From: Leptospiraceae bacterium
Lineage (GTDB): Bacteria > Spirochaetota > Leptospiria > Leptospirales > Leptospiraceae
NCBI GenBank assembly: GCA_024233835.1
Contig: JACKPC010000001.1
Location: 124,001 to 188,000, forward strand
Reading direction: 5' to 3'
DNA: 64,000 bases
Part shown: positions 53,267 through 62,668 of the stretch, piece after piece
Layout: each line of letters starts with the position of its first letter
Position numbering within the stretch: position 1 is the first letter of the stretch
Notes under the pieces: generated by a model
Seen by the model: the letters and a program-made list of their open reading frames with translations, nothing else
Database searches by the model: none
Told to the model about the DNA's origin: nothing
Made by a program: the position numbers and the translations under genes

Positions 53267-53369
53267 TCCTTATCCTTTATGAATTATAAATGCGGGAGGT
53301 AGAGTATTAAAATACCCTCATAAAGGGAATACTTAAATAGGATATATAAGTATCCCTTTTAATAAAAAA

Positions 53370-53633
53370 TTAATCTTTTGCTTTTGAAAAACCGGTAATT
53401 TTATTCTTAAATTCAGATAGATTCACTAGTGCCCATGCTACATTCACTTTTAACTTCAAAGGGCCTTCACTCACATCCATTTCACCTTTTTCTTTAAAGG
53501 TATTAAAAGAACTAATAAGGTAATTCTTCCAGTTTTCTACATTTTCCGCAAACTTCCGGCCAGTTTCAGAGAGGAACTGTCCCGTTCCCAAACCGGCATT
53601 TATAATCTCTATAGTTGTTGTTTTCATAGTCAT
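53370..53633 (-). CDS. Small helical protein of unknown function
   Basis: An 87-residue soluble protein (TETGRKF, NVENWKNYLISSFNTFKEKG) with amphipathic helices faintly reminiscent of phasins. No signal peptide. AGGTG precedes the start. Monocistronic between yebC and the ABC-F gene. Confidence 0.55.
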   Translation of the reverse strand: MTMKTTTIEIINAGLGTGQFLSETGRKFAENVENWKNYLISSFNTFKEKGEMDVSEGPLKLKVNVAWALVNLSEFKNKITGFSKAKD

Positions 53634-53781
53634 TCACCTCTTAAAATAAGGCTATATAGCTAAACTTTTTCAGGCACCTGTATTGTCAAGTTCAATAATT
53701 TCTTTCATAAAACAAAAAACTATAGAGATTTTAGGAATACCTGAGAAAAAACGAAGAATCCGGATTTGCTCGAACTTAAAA

Positions 53782-54525
53782 CTAATCGAGTTCCACCCCA
53801 TCTGCCAGCTCAAAATTAGAATGCACGGCCTGAACATCATCATTTTCTTCTAATTTTTCAATGAGTTTTACAATTTTCTCAGCAATTTCTTTATCTGTAA
53901 TCTCAACAGTGCTTAAGGGGACATATTTAATATTCGCCTCTTCAGTAGCTAATTCTTTAGAGTTGAGAGACTCTAAAACGGCCTCATAATCACTTGGAGC
54001 TGTAGTTATCTGAAAGACATCTCCATCCTCCATTACATCTTCCGCACCGGCATCGGCAACCAACTCAAAAAGTTCCTCTTCAGAAATAAGTTCAGTTTTT
54101 ACTGTAATAATACCTTTTCTTTCAAAAAGCCTGGTTACACTTCCAACGTTTCCCATTGAACCCCCATTTTTAGTGAGAATCGCCTTCACTTCGGGAGTAG
54201 TTCTGGATTTTTTATCGGTCGTGGCTTCTACCATTATAGCCACACCGTTTGGCCCGTAGCATTCATAGAGACACTCTTCGTAGATAACCCCTTCCAGCTC
54301 ACCGGCACCTTTCTTAATAGCCCTTTCGATATTATCTTTGGGCATATTACTGGTTTTAGCTTTTAGAAGGGCCAGTCTGAGTCTGGGATTGGAATCAATA
54401 TCAGAACCTCCCATCCTTGTAGCTACGGTTATTTCTTTTACAAGTTTGGTAAACATGGCTCCACGCTTGGAGTCAACCGCTTCTTTTTTGCGTTTAATCG
54501 TTGCCCATTTTGAATGACCTGACAT
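53782..54525 (-). CDS. YebC/PmpR/TACO1 family protein
   Basis: A 247-residue protein with the signature MSGHSKWATIKRKKEAVDSK, RGAMFTKLVKEITVATRMGG and YECYGPNGVAIMVEATTDK. Family members have been described as DNA-binding regulators and as translation factors easing ribosome stalling. Monocistronic here. Confidence 0.95.
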   Translation of the reverse strand: MSGHSKWATIKRKKEAVDSKRGAMFTKLVKEITVATRMGGSDIDSNPRLRLALLKAKTSNMPKDNIERAIKKGAGELEGVIYEECLYECYGPNGVAIMVEATTDKKSRTTPEVKAILTKNGGSMGNVGSVTRLFERKGIITVKTELISEEELFELVADAGAEDVMEDGDVFQITTAPSDYEAVLESLNSKELATEEANIKYVPLSTVEITDKEIAEKIVKLIEKLEENDDVQAVHSNFELADGVELD

Positions 54526-54693
54526 ATAAATCCCTGGAAAAATAGTAGTTTTTGCGAGTACTATAAAAAAAAAAGAGGAAAATTTTTAAAGTCCTTTATT
54601 CAGATTTTAGCGTTTTTTCAAATAGATTAGGAAAATTATATACATTTACAAAAATCAAATCTAAAGAGTTCGAACAGTCCTAAGCAATTTTCT

Positions 54694-55044
54694 CTAATAC
54701 CCACATTCTCCTGTTTTCAAATCAATTGTTCTTGCTACACTAAAATTAAGTAAATGAGCTTTACAATCCCAGGAAATTTTTAAAGAATCATAAAATGTAT
54801 AACAATCCTTATTAGTTTCTCCAACTAAAAAACCCCAGCGATTTCGAACCTGAATTTTGACAGACTTAGAACCCATACCTCCACCTCCGGGCATAGCAAA
54901 CCACATTGGCTCTAAATAAGCATAAAGATGATAATCATCCCCGCAGGGACTCTTTTCAGATACAATTAGAGACCCTCGAAAAAAGAAAATATAAGATGTG
55001 TACAAAATTCCAATAAGTCCCAAAAAAATAAAAAACTTTTTCAC
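54694..55044 (-). CDS. Membrane-anchored or exported protein of unknown function
   Basis: A 116-residue protein with an N-terminal hydrophobic helix (about 4-22) acting as signal or anchor, then a beta-rich domain with four Cys (two possible disulphides) and a Gly-rich loop PGGGGMGSK. It is last in the operon led by the FecR-SPOR gene, 19 bases after the cupin. Confidence 0.55.
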   Translation of the reverse strand: MKKFFIFLGLIGILYTSYIFFFRGSLIVSEKSPCGDDYHLYAYLEPMWFAMPGGGGMGSKSVKIQVRNRWGFLVGETNKDCYTFYDSLKISWDCKAHLLNFSVARTIDLKTGECGY

Positions 55045-55063
55045 AAGAAAAATATTGGACCCC

Positions 55064-55756
55064 TTATATAATAAAAGTCCGGTTTATCATAGGATGGTTT
55101 TCATCAGTAGGGCCAAAATCACTGTCCGGGTGAAACGCAATAACACTTAATTTCTCGTCTTTTGTTCTAAAATTATGCTCACTATTTCCCGGGATAATAA
55201 AAATATCACCCGGCTCCAGGGCAATCACAGAATCTTTGACAACACATTCTCCCCGACCTTTAGCCACAATTCCAGCACGAAAACTCGGATGTTTATGAGG
55301 ACTTTGATTTACATTTTCCGGAAAAAATAAAGCATTTAAGCAAGCTTCGCCAAATTTAGGAGGAGCTAATAAAAGCGTGTCGGTACATCCATCTATATAT
55401 TTTAACCTTCCTTCATCTTCCAATGGACCACCGATTAAATTCATCCCTTTATAATTACTTCTCTCAATTAAAACACCACAACCTCCGGTCAGGGTAAACT
55501 CGGAGTTTATGGAAAAATATTGTCCTTCTATAAGAGTCGAATTCGTATAAGGAGTTTCCAGTATAGTTCTACCGGAAAAAATATATCCAAAATAAGTACT
55601 TCTTTGTTTGGGATTTTCCATAGTTAAAATAGAACCTTTATTCCAGGCATATAACATAGAAGGGAATTCTGTATGGCTTAAGTCGTATAACAAACCGGTT
55701 CGTATCTTAAAACTTAAAAAAGATTTCAATTTATAATCATCTATATAATCAATCAT
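55064..55756 (-). CDS. Bicupin-like protein
   Basis: A 230-residue protein with two beta-barrel halves. The C-terminal cupin has the metal-binding pattern PHKHPSFRAGIVAKGRGECV and PGDIFIIPGNSEHNF. The first half (YFGYIFSGRTILETPYTN, EGQYFSI) has no clear His ligands. It sits 56 bases after the asparagine-synthetase-like gene and may act on the same metabolite; the reaction is unknown. Confidence 0.72.
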   Translation of the reverse strand: MIDYIDDYKLKSFLSFKIRTGLLYDLSHTEFPSMLYAWNKGSILTMENPKQRSTYFGYIFSGRTILETPYTNSTLIEGQYFSINSEFTLTGGCGVLIERSNYKGMNLIGGPLEDEGRLKYIDGCTDTLLLAPPKFGEACLNALFFPENVNQSPHKHPSFRAGIVAKGRGECVVKDSVIALEPGDIFIIPGNSEHNFRTKDEKLSVIAFHPDSDFGPTDENHPMINRTFII

Positions 55757-55812
55757 AACACTACCTCAAAATTTCTTGTTTAATTTACCTGCATGTAATT
55801 ATGCTGTCAAGT

Positions 55813-57516
55813 TTATTCTTCTCCAAGGATCCGATCCCACCAGAGAAAAAATGTAATGAGCATCCATAGCTTTAAACCATAACGGGAAGCGTAAACTTCA
55901 TTCTCTTTATAGGAAAGAAGGGTTTGTATGTATTCATAATTAAAAATTCCCTGTCGTTTTATTCGTTTTTTAGATAAGACTTTTTTCGCATAACGCTTCA
56001 TTTCGTTCTGGAACCAAAAACGCACCGGGACACGCATACCCGATTTTGGTCTGGCAATTATCTCTTCAGGTACAAAACCTCTTACAACTTCTTTTAAAAT
56101 CCATTTTTCAATGTTCCCCTTAAGCTTCAAGGATGGAGGCAAGTTCATGCTCAGAGAAATTATATTTCCTAAAAAGAGAGGTGGATAAGCAAATAAAGAA
56201 TTTGCAGAACTCATTTTATCAACTTTGGGTAAGATTAAATTTGCCCCTTTTCTTCGTATATTTATCCACATCAGCTTATTTAAAAAGTCCTTCGGTTCTG
56301 TAGTTTCAAAAAAAGGTAATATAGTAGAAATCAGCTTTTCTTCTCCTCCTGCCTCTTTAAAAAAATCGGGAGTTAAAAGCTGTGACAAACTTTTATAAGC
56401 TCTTTGATAAGAATACAAATATAATCTTGCTTTTTGTTCCACATTGTCCCTATCCGAATAAAGCTCCGATAATAACATGGGTATATTTTTCGGACCGCCA
56501 AAACAGGGGTCTCCTCCTTCTCCATTAAAAACAGCCGAAACCGAATCGGAAGCATACTCGGACATTAAATAATTCGGAACGGTTACCGGGTCTCCTATTG
56601 GCTCGTCCAGATAATAGATTATATCGCTTAAGTTCTTAAGAAACATAGAAGGTTTGATTTCAAGATAATGATGATCAGTTTTATATCGCTTGAGCATAAG
56701 TTCAATATATTCATTTTCTGAAATATACTGATTCCCAAAATGAACTGAAAAACTCGGAATTGAATTAAGACCGGATTCATAAGCCAAAGCCAAGACTGCA
56801 CTCGAATCTATCCCTCCGGATAGAAATACTCCTATATCACATTGACTTTGTTTGTAAAAGGATTGAATGTTTTGAACTATAGTTATTTTCAAATCGTTCT
56901 TGATAGATTCGAGATTAATTTCTCTATTGAAATTTTCTTTTTTTTCTGGAAAAAAATATCTCTCGGATACAAAAGCTTCAGGAAATTGATACTTAACATA
57001 GCTTCCGGCTTCGAGTTCATATATATTCTGAAACATAGTTTCTTTTCCGGGAATATAACTATAGGTAAAGTATTCGGGAATCGCAGAAAGTCTGATTTTC
57101 TTTTCAAGTTTCTTGTCTGCAAAAAGAGCCTTTAACTCGGAAGAAAATAAAAACCTATCGGAATTTTGTGCATAATATACGACTTTTATTCCGGCCGGAT
57201 CCCGAAATAGTAAAAATTCATTTCCTGTATAAGCAAGCCCGATAAAAGCACCATCAAAAGAGGAAAGTCCGGAAACATCTAAATTATTATTCAGGAATAT
57301 TCCACTTCCTGCAAATATTTTATTTTCATCTTTTTGAAAACGACTGAAATTTTTAGAATAAGAATGGATCAGGGCGAATTCTAAAAACAAGCCATTTTGT
57401 AATGGAATTCGATGAATATCTTCTCCATATTTTCTTTTTCTATGGGGAAGAGTTTCCCCCATTTTTTTAAGTAGTGAAGTATCCTCTCTCCCTATATAGC
57501 CATAAAGTCCGGACAT
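55813..57516 (-). CDS. Asparagine synthetase-like amide ligase lacking the glutaminase cysteine
   Basis: A 567-residue homologue of asparagine synthetase B. The synthetase domain is complete, with the pyrophosphate loop FLSGGIDSSAVLAL at about 231-244 and a second motif FNGEGGDPCFGG. The N-terminal domain starts MSGLYGYIG, so the nucleophile Cys at position 2 is Ser. The usual Arg and Asn-Gly-Glu residues that hold glutamine are also not recognisable. It should be unable to use glutamine, like beta-lactam synthetase relatives, or depends on free ammonia. Start overlaps the zinc-ribbon gene stop by one base. Substrate unknown. Confidence 0.82.
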   Translation of the reverse strand: MSGLYGYIGREDTSLLKKMGETLPHRKRKYGEDIHRIPLQNGLFLEFALIHSYSKNFSRFQKDENKIFAGSGIFLNNNLDVSGLSSFDGAFIGLAYTGNEFLLFRDPAGIKVVYYAQNSDRFLFSSELKALFADKKLEKKIRLSAIPEYFTYSYIPGKETMFQNIYELEAGSYVKYQFPEAFVSERYFFPEKKENFNREINLESIKNDLKITIVQNIQSFYKQSQCDIGVFLSGGIDSSAVLALAYESGLNSIPSFSVHFGNQYISENEYIELMLKRYKTDHHYLEIKPSMFLKNLSDIIYYLDEPIGDPVTVPNYLMSEYASDSVSAVFNGEGGDPCFGGPKNIPMLLSELYSDRDNVEQKARLYLYSYQRAYKSLSQLLTPDFFKEAGGEEKLISTILPFFETTEPKDFLNKLMWINIRRKGANLILPKVDKMSSANSLFAYPPLFLGNIISLSMNLPPSLKLKGNIEKWILKEVVRGFVPEEIIARPKSGMRVPVRFWFQNEMKRYAKKVLSKKRIKRQGIFNYEYIQTLLSYKENEVYASRYGLKLWMLITFFLWWDRILGEE

Positions 57517-58547
57517 TAACCAAATCCCCTGTCTGTAACCGTTTCTCCCTTTCGATTTAAAGACTGGGCAGCAAGTCCGATTCCGGCTCCCATAAGCATA
57601 GACCCGGCAAGAATTCCGCTCATTCTAAGCGGAGGTGCAAAATCCATCGGAACCATATAGCCTTTCTTCATATTTTCTTCCATATTTTGATGGACCGAAA
57701 CTTCCTTCTTATCTTTTCCAATCCAAAATCCCCCCTGCTTTCCAAGAACTTCTACATCTTCTTTTTTTATTCCCATATCCAGAATAGTTTTACCGCTTAA
57801 CTTCCAGGAAGAATCAGATCGAAGTCTTTCTTCCATTTTAAAACCCCGCTCTGAAGCATCATGCATGATATGGATCGGAATATCAGGATGCTTTTCTATA
57901 AATTCTTGATAGGCTTGAAAAATTCGATTTGGATATTTATTTTCACTGAGAACAAGACACTTCTCATCAAAGTAAAAATTATTCAAAAGTAAAACATCAG
58001 TAAAGTCATCATGTTCTACTATTAATATTCTTTCCGGCGCATGCTCAAAAAAACTTTTATCAAATTTTTTCTCTTTCAAGTTCTGAAAAGCCTTCCCTGT
58101 AGCCATATTCTTTATGGGGTGCACCTGATGATACTTATCTATCAATGAAAAAATATCTCCCATAAATTTGGGAGAAGTTTTACTAAGCCTATTCATAATA
58201 AATACAAATAGAAGAAATGCAAACCCTGAAACAAAAAAACCTTCTTTCTTTCCATACACATTGAAAGACATTAAAGATAGCAAAAGCAATATTCCGAGGC
58301 TTATAAAGCCTCCTACCCAGAGTCTTGTTTTTCGCGTCGTCTGTAAACGTCGTTTATAAAGTGCAGAATAAAGTTGGTTTCTTGTGAAATAATATAGACC
58401 ATTTCCTGAGAGTTTATCTATCGTTGCCTTCATTAGAGTATCAGAAAAATAGGGAGCCTCTTTTGGATTCAAAACGAAATTGTAACCACATTTGCATTTC
58501 ATTCCATCTTTATAAGGGTGTAAACTGTTACAGGAAGGACATTTCAT
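57516..58547 (-). CDS. Zinc-ribbon membrane protein of unknown function
   Basis: A 343-residue protein: an N-terminal zinc ribbon (CPSC at 3-6 and CKC near 18-20), two membrane helices (about 78-117), then a soluble domain with LIVEHDDFTDVLLLNNFYFD and a Gly-rich hydrophobic segment near the C-terminus. Twelve bases after the FecR-SPOR gene and coupled to the amide ligase. No family recognised. Confidence 0.65.
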   Translation of the reverse strand: MKCPSCNSLHPYKDGMKCKCGYNFVLNPKEAPYFSDTLMKATIDKLSGNGLYYFTRNQLYSALYKRRLQTTRKTRLWVGGFISLGILLLLSLMSFNVYGKKEGFFVSGFAFLLFVFIMNRLSKTSPKFMGDIFSLIDKYHQVHPIKNMATGKAFQNLKEKKFDKSFFEHAPERILIVEHDDFTDVLLLNNFYFDEKCLVLSENKYPNRIFQAYQEFIEKHPDIPIHIMHDASERGFKMEERLRSDSSWKLSGKTILDMGIKKEDVEVLGKQGGFWIGKDKKEVSVHQNMEENMKKGYMVPMDFAPPLRMSGILAGSMLMGAGIGLAAQSLNRKGETVTDRGFG

Positions 58548-58559
58548 ATAAGACCTCTT

Positions 58560-59861
58560 TTATTTTTTCTTTTTCAATGGTGGAATATAGCAGGAAATAT
58601 TTTGTTCTATTAATTTTTGCATCAAATTAAGTGCGTCCTGCTTTTTCTTGAAATCACCCAATTGAACAAAATAATTTCCATTTTTTAAATAAATGAAAAG
58701 CTTAAAGCCAAAATCTTTTTCCAGTTTTAAAAACTTAGTCGTATTTTTTTTATCCTTAAAAATCCCCAATTGAACTGTGTAATATTTCGGACCAGGAGAA
58801 ACATTTTTTTTCTTCATCGTTTGATGTTTTACTTTATTCTTCTGTTTTAAATTTACCTTTTCAACGACTTTATTTTCTACTTTACCTTCCTGAATCTTCT
58901 TTACCGGCATACTTTCAGGCACTGCTTCTTTAGGGTAAATCTCTTTTAAGGATTCATTTCTCTTTTTTAAGAGTCCCATTAACTCTTCAGGTTTTTTATT
59001 ATTTATGGAATCTATCGCTTTTAAATCATTAAGTTCCTCTGAAAGTTTTTCAAAAGTTTCCTTTTCTATTACTTGAGGAGAATTATAAAACTCCTCTACT
59101 TTGAGTGAAGAAAGTTTTTCTTGGAATTCATTTAAATTGATATTATTCAAATTCTTCCGAATAGTTTCGGGTTTGCTATCTTTTAAAACTTCAGCTAAAT
59201 TTAAACTGTTTAAGAGCTTGGAAACCTTATCATATTCAATTTCAATAAATTCCCCCTGGTTCAAGGAAATTTCATGACTTTCTAAAAAATCAATAGTCTT
59301 ATAAAGAGGCTGGTTTGAATGAATAACCGGACTCGGAAGATCTTCAATCTGGGGAATTCTCATTCTATAAGCCAGCTTTCCTTCGATAACAGAGAGTTTA
59401 GATGATTTTCCTTCAAGAGTTTCAATCGCAAATTTGGTTCCTCTTACGCTTACAACGCTAACGGGTGCCATAAATTGATAATTCTCATCAGGACTTTTAC
59501 TATTTATACTAAATAAAACGGTTCCATTTTGTTGTTTAAGTTGATAGGTAGTTTTCCCAGAAACAATACTTTTCTCTAATGTGAATGTAGTATTTTCTTT
59601 TACACGGGCAACGATTTTAGTGGAAAGATCTAAGAGTTGTATATCACAAATGGATTTATTTCCTGTTTGGATACGTTCCTTTTCTTCTATAACAGAGTTT
59701 GCTTGCAGGTTTTGATTTTCTCTCTGAATCTCTCCCACAGTAAACAATATTAATCCTTTTGCTTTTTGTTCGGTCTTCTTCTTTGAGTTCTCACAATAAA
59801 AAAAAATAAAACTGAAAGCCAATAATATAATCAGGTGTTTCTTCATATAAAATATTACCAT
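58560..59861 (-). CDS. FecR-domain and SPOR-domain envelope protein
   Basis: A 433-residue protein. The N-terminus (start at 59861 or 59846) has a hydrophobic stretch ending FFYC, a possible but atypical lipobox. A FecR-like domain follows (about 40-165; VGEIQRENQNL, GTVLFSINSKSP, VSVRGTKFAIET). A long Lys/Glu-rich helical linker leads to a C-terminal SPOR domain (YYTVQLGIFKDKKNTTKFLK) that should bind denuded peptidoglycan. First gene of its operon. The FecR-SPOR combination suggests a cell-wall-linked signalling or scaffold role. Confidence 0.72.
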   Translation of the reverse strand: MVIFYMKKHLIILLAFSFIFFYCENSKKKTEQKAKGLILFTVGEIQRENQNLQANSVIEEKERIQTGNKSICDIQLLDLSTKIVARVKENTTFTLEKSIVSGKTTYQLKQQNGTVLFSINSKSPDENYQFMAPVSVVSVRGTKFAIETLEGKSSKLSVIEGKLAYRMRIPQIEDLPSPVIHSNQPLYKTIDFLESHEISLNQGEFIEIEYDKVSKLLNSLNLAEVLKDSKPETIRKNLNNINLNEFQEKLSSLKVEEFYNSPQVIEKETFEKLSEELNDLKAIDSINNKKPEELMGLLKKRNESLKEIYPKEAVPESMPVKKIQEGKVENKVVEKVNLKQKNKVKHQTMKKKNVSPGPKYYTVQLGIFKDKKNTTKFLKLEKDFGFKLFIYLKNGNYFVQLGDFKKKQDALNLMQKLIEQNISCYIPPLKKKK

Positions 59862-59954
59862 GAACTTATTCTTCTTACTTTTTCAAGAATTTCTTTCTTC
59901 AGATAAACCCGATTTTTTCTTTTCGAAAAAGGATTTCTCCAAAAACCTGCTCGC

Positions 59955-60635
59955 ATGATGAAAGTAGCGCTGGTTAGCGGAGCCAATCGAGGAATTGGAA
60001 AAGAGGTATGCAGACAACTTACCCAAATAGGATATAATACAATTTTAACCGCCAGAAATGAAGAAGCCGGTAAAGAAACAGCAAAAGAATTAGGAATTCC
60101 CTTTTTTCCTCTCGATATTCGAAGTGAAAGTTCTATAAACAGGCTGAGAGATTATTTACAAAAGGGACCCGGTAAATTAGATGTCCTGATAAATAATGCG
60201 GGAATTTACAGGGATGATGATAATTCCCTTTTAAATACATCTATCGAAACCATACAACTAAGTCTCGAAACAAATTTTTTTGGAGCGTTACGACTTATAA
60301 AATCCCTCATCTCCTTGATACCCAAATCCACAAAGAGTCGCATTATTAATGTATCCAGCGGAATGGGTGCTTTACATGATATGGGGTCCGGTTCAGCGGG
60401 ATATCGAATTTCCAAGACCGCTTTAAATGCTATGAGCCTTCTTCTGGCCCATGAACTTCCTGAGGGCCCCGGAGTTTTCTCAGTCTGTCCCGGCTGGGTA
60501 AAAACCGATATGGGTGGAAGTTCAGCTCCCCGTACGATAGAACAGGGAGCTGAAACTATTGTATGGCTCGCCAGCACAGATCCATCACCGCCCTCCGGAA
60601 AGTTTTATAGGGATAAAAAAGAAATTCCCTGGTAA
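59955..60635 (+). CDS. Short-chain dehydrogenase/reductase
   Basis: A 226-residue NAD(P)-dependent oxidoreductase. Cofactor loop GANRGIG (9-15), NNAG at 80-83, catalytic Ser 135, Tyr 150 and Lys 154 (YRISK) and PGWVKTDMGG are intact. It resembles carbonyl reductase-like SDRs. The regulator gene follows on the same strand 70 bases later. Confidence 0.88.
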   Translation: MMKVALVSGANRGIGKEVCRQLTQIGYNTILTARNEEAGKETAKELGIPFFPLDIRSESSINRLRDYLQKGPGKLDVLINNAGIYRDDDNSLLNTSIETIQLSLETNFFGALRLIKSLISLIPKSTKSRIINVSSGMGALHDMGSGSAGYRISKTALNAMSLLLAHELPEGPGVFSVCPGWVKTDMGGSSAPRTIEQGAETIVWLASTDPSPPSGKFYRDKKEIPW

Positions 60636-60705
60636 ACAAAATTTATTTTGTTTGACATCTGCATCTGTTATATTGGATCTTTTTCTTATGAAAAAGCAGG
60701 GTGAT

Positions 60706-61290
60706 ATGGAAAAAGATACAGCTGAACCTATTGTATCCACGGTGAAAGAAAACCTGAAGTCAATTCGACATGCAAGCGGTCTTTCTTTAGATAAGCTTGC
60801 TGCCAGATGTGGAGTCAGCCGGGCCATGCTTTCTCAAATTGAACAGGGAAAAAGTACTCCCACAATTTCCGTCCTCTGGAAAATTGCTACAGGATTAAAT
60901 GTCCCTTTTAGTGAGCTACTAAAGGAAAAACATACAGCAGAAGTTCAGGTTTTAAGGGCTGAAAATACAAAAATTCTCTATTCCAGTTCCAGAGTTTTTT
61001 CCAGTCGAGCCCTGTTTCCTTTCAGTGGTAATAGAAAAACCGAGTTTTATGAGCTTATTTTAAAACCCGGTGGAATCGAAATAGCAGAACCCCATAGAAA
61101 TGGTACTACAGAAAATATTGTCGTTGTACAGGGAAAATTAAGAATACGTGTTCTCGATAGAGTTTATGAACTGGAAGCAAAAGATTCCATTTTTTTTCAT
61201 GCCGATGTTCCGCATGAATATTCCAATCCGGGAGAGAAAGAAACTTTAATGTATCTGGTAATGAATTATACACAGGAGATTGATACTTGA
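60706..61290 (+). CDS. XRE-family regulator with C-terminal cupin domain
   Basis: A DNA-binding regulator of about 195 residues. The helix-turn-helix is in LDKLAARCGVSRAMLSQIEQ with GKSTPTISVLWKIATGLNVP. The cupin domain (FYELILKPGGIEIAEPHRNG, ENIVVVQGKLRIRV, DSIFFHADVPHEY) may sense a small ligand. I prefer ATG 60706, with AGGG just upstream; ATG 60688 is possible and would lie very close to the presumed -10 TATATT (60669-60674). Confidence 0.88.
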   Translation: MEKDTAEPIVSTVKENLKSIRHASGLSLDKLAARCGVSRAMLSQIEQGKSTPTISVLWKIATGLNVPFSELLKEKHTAEVQVLRAENTKILYSSSRVFSSRALFPFSGNRKTEFYELILKPGGIEIAEPHRNGTTENIVVVQGKLRIRVLDRVYELEAKDSIFFHADVPHEYSNPGEKETLMYLVMNYTQEIDT

Positions 61291-61432
61291 TGTAAAATAA
61301 AAAATAATAACATAAGAACTCTTAAAAATGCAAAATAGACCAACATTTCAATGACATTAATCTCGCTTTTAAAAAAAACTTAAATACTTTTCCATACACT
61401 TAATTTTGCTTTATCTTTTCTTATGTATATGT

Positions 61433-61438
61433 TATACT
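61433..61438 (+). promoter_or_regulatory. -10 element upstream of the Cas6-like gene
   Basis: TATACT preceded at 17 bases by TTTATC, a weak -35. The start codon follows 23 bases later. The preceding 140 bases are AT-rich and contain no CRISPR-type repeats. Confidence 0.4.
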
Positions 61439-61461
61439 GGTAACACGAAGTTGGTATATTT

Positions 61462-62238
61462 ATGATCAGGTTTCGCTTTAGAATGGAAATTGATGGAGAA
61501 GCCAATATTCTCCCGATGAATTATAGTTATTTATTTGCTTCCTGGATCTATAATGAATTAACATACAGAGAAGCAGAGCTTTCGGTATGGTTAAAAGAGC
61601 ATCACTATTTCTCCGATTATCGAAGATTCAAATGTTTCACCTTTTCCCGCTTCTTTCCTGAACAATTCCAAATTGAGGGAGATCGGATGAAAATTCTGTC
61701 AAAAAATGGAAATTGGTATTTAAGTCTTACTATAAGTGAATCTTTCGCAGTAATGTTACAGAAAACCTTTATTGAAAAACGTTTCTGCATTGGAGATAAA
61801 ACTTCGAGAGTTAATTTTATTATCCGTAGTATTGAAATTCTGGACCAAGAAACCTTTGTTGAGGAGAGCGCTATTTTTAAAACTCTCTCACCTATCTGTG
61901 TAGCTCATAATTTTCCGGGAAGAAAAAGCATTAGCTATCTGTCTCCGGATGAAAAAATATACGAAAACATCTTTTATCAAAATCTAATACGAAAATACAA
62001 TTCTGTTCATAAAACATATCTTCCGGGAACAGATACTTATAAATTTCAACTATTAGGTAGACCCAAGCCTGTACTCTGGCTGATTCATACAGAAAGAGAT
62101 TACCCGGTTAAAGTAAAAGGTTATGAATTTACCTTTTCCTTCCAGGCCAATCAAAAACTTTTGGAATTTGGTTATTATTCCGGTTTTGGTTGCAAAAATA
62201 ACTTTGGTTTTGGTTGTGTTCAACGATTAAAAATTTAA
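61462..62238 (+). CDS. Cas6-like CRISPR RNA endoribonuclease, orphan
   Basis: A 258-residue protein with the plan of Cas6: two ferredoxin-like halves and a C-terminal glycine-rich loop (LEFGYYSGFGCKNNFGFGCV) that contacts the CRISPR RNA. The N-terminal beta strand (IRFRFRMEIDG), the NYSYLFASWIYNEL helix and the SRFFPEQFQIEG segment also fit. A catalytic His cannot be assigned with certainty. No cas1/2, effector gene or repeat array occurs within the window, so any array served by it lies elsewhere. Confidence 0.78.
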   Translation: MIRFRFRMEIDGEANILPMNYSYLFASWIYNELTYREAELSVWLKEHHYFSDYRRFKCFTFSRFFPEQFQIEGDRMKILSKNGNWYLSLTISESFAVMLQKTFIEKRFCIGDKTSRVNFIIRSIEILDQETFVEESAIFKTLSPICVAHNFPGRKSISYLSPDEKIYENIFYQNLIRKYNSVHKTYLPGTDTYKFQLLGRPKPVLWLIHTERDYPVKVKGYEFTFSFQANQKLLEFGYYSGFGCKNNFGFGCVQRLKI

Positions 62239-62645
62239 ACTTTTCTCTTTTTTAAAAAACCGGCTTTGTCTAATTTTTCATAAAAACCGGTAAAGTTTTT
62301 AGCAAGACGATAGATCCTAAATTTTCCTTCTTTTGTAAATATCACAATAGAGAAAAGTTTTTCTTCTACTAAAATAATATCCTTCTGAGATAGAGAGTAT
62401 TCACCAAAAAAAATCTGTATATGTAAAAGTTCTCCATTAAGGGAAACTCTCATCAGGGAATGAATGAATAAATATAAACCCAAAAACCCTCCTGAAAACG
62501 AAACTAAGTGAAGGAACAGGGCTGCAAATTTACCCGGACCGAAAGTATAGAAAAATGAAAGGAAAAAAATAGAACTGGCAATTAATAGTATCGATAATAC
62601 AGGAAATGCCAGTGGGTATTTTAAATTGATGTCTTCCTTTTCCAT
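62235..62645 (-). CDS. Membrane protein of unknown function
   Basis: A 136-residue protein with two membrane helices (about 13-32 and 42-65), then a small beta-rich domain resembling a PH-like fold (LLHIQIFFGEYSLSQKDIIL). It overlaps the stop of the convergent Cas6-like gene by four bases. Function unknown. Confidence 0.6.
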   Translation of the reverse strand: MEKEDINLKYPLAFPVLSILLIASSIFFLSFFYTFGPGKFAALFLHLVSFSGGFLGLYLFIHSLMRVSLNGELLHIQIFFGEYSLSQKDIILVEEKLFSIVIFTKEGKFRIYRLAKNFTGFYEKLDKAGFLKKRKV

Positions 62646-62668
62646 TCTTCCCTCTAATTTTTTACCAA

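Noticed and set aside
61291..61461. CRISPR repeats next to the Cas6-like gene
   Set aside because: Only AT-rich sequence without regularly spaced repeats; no array found anywhere in the window by eye.
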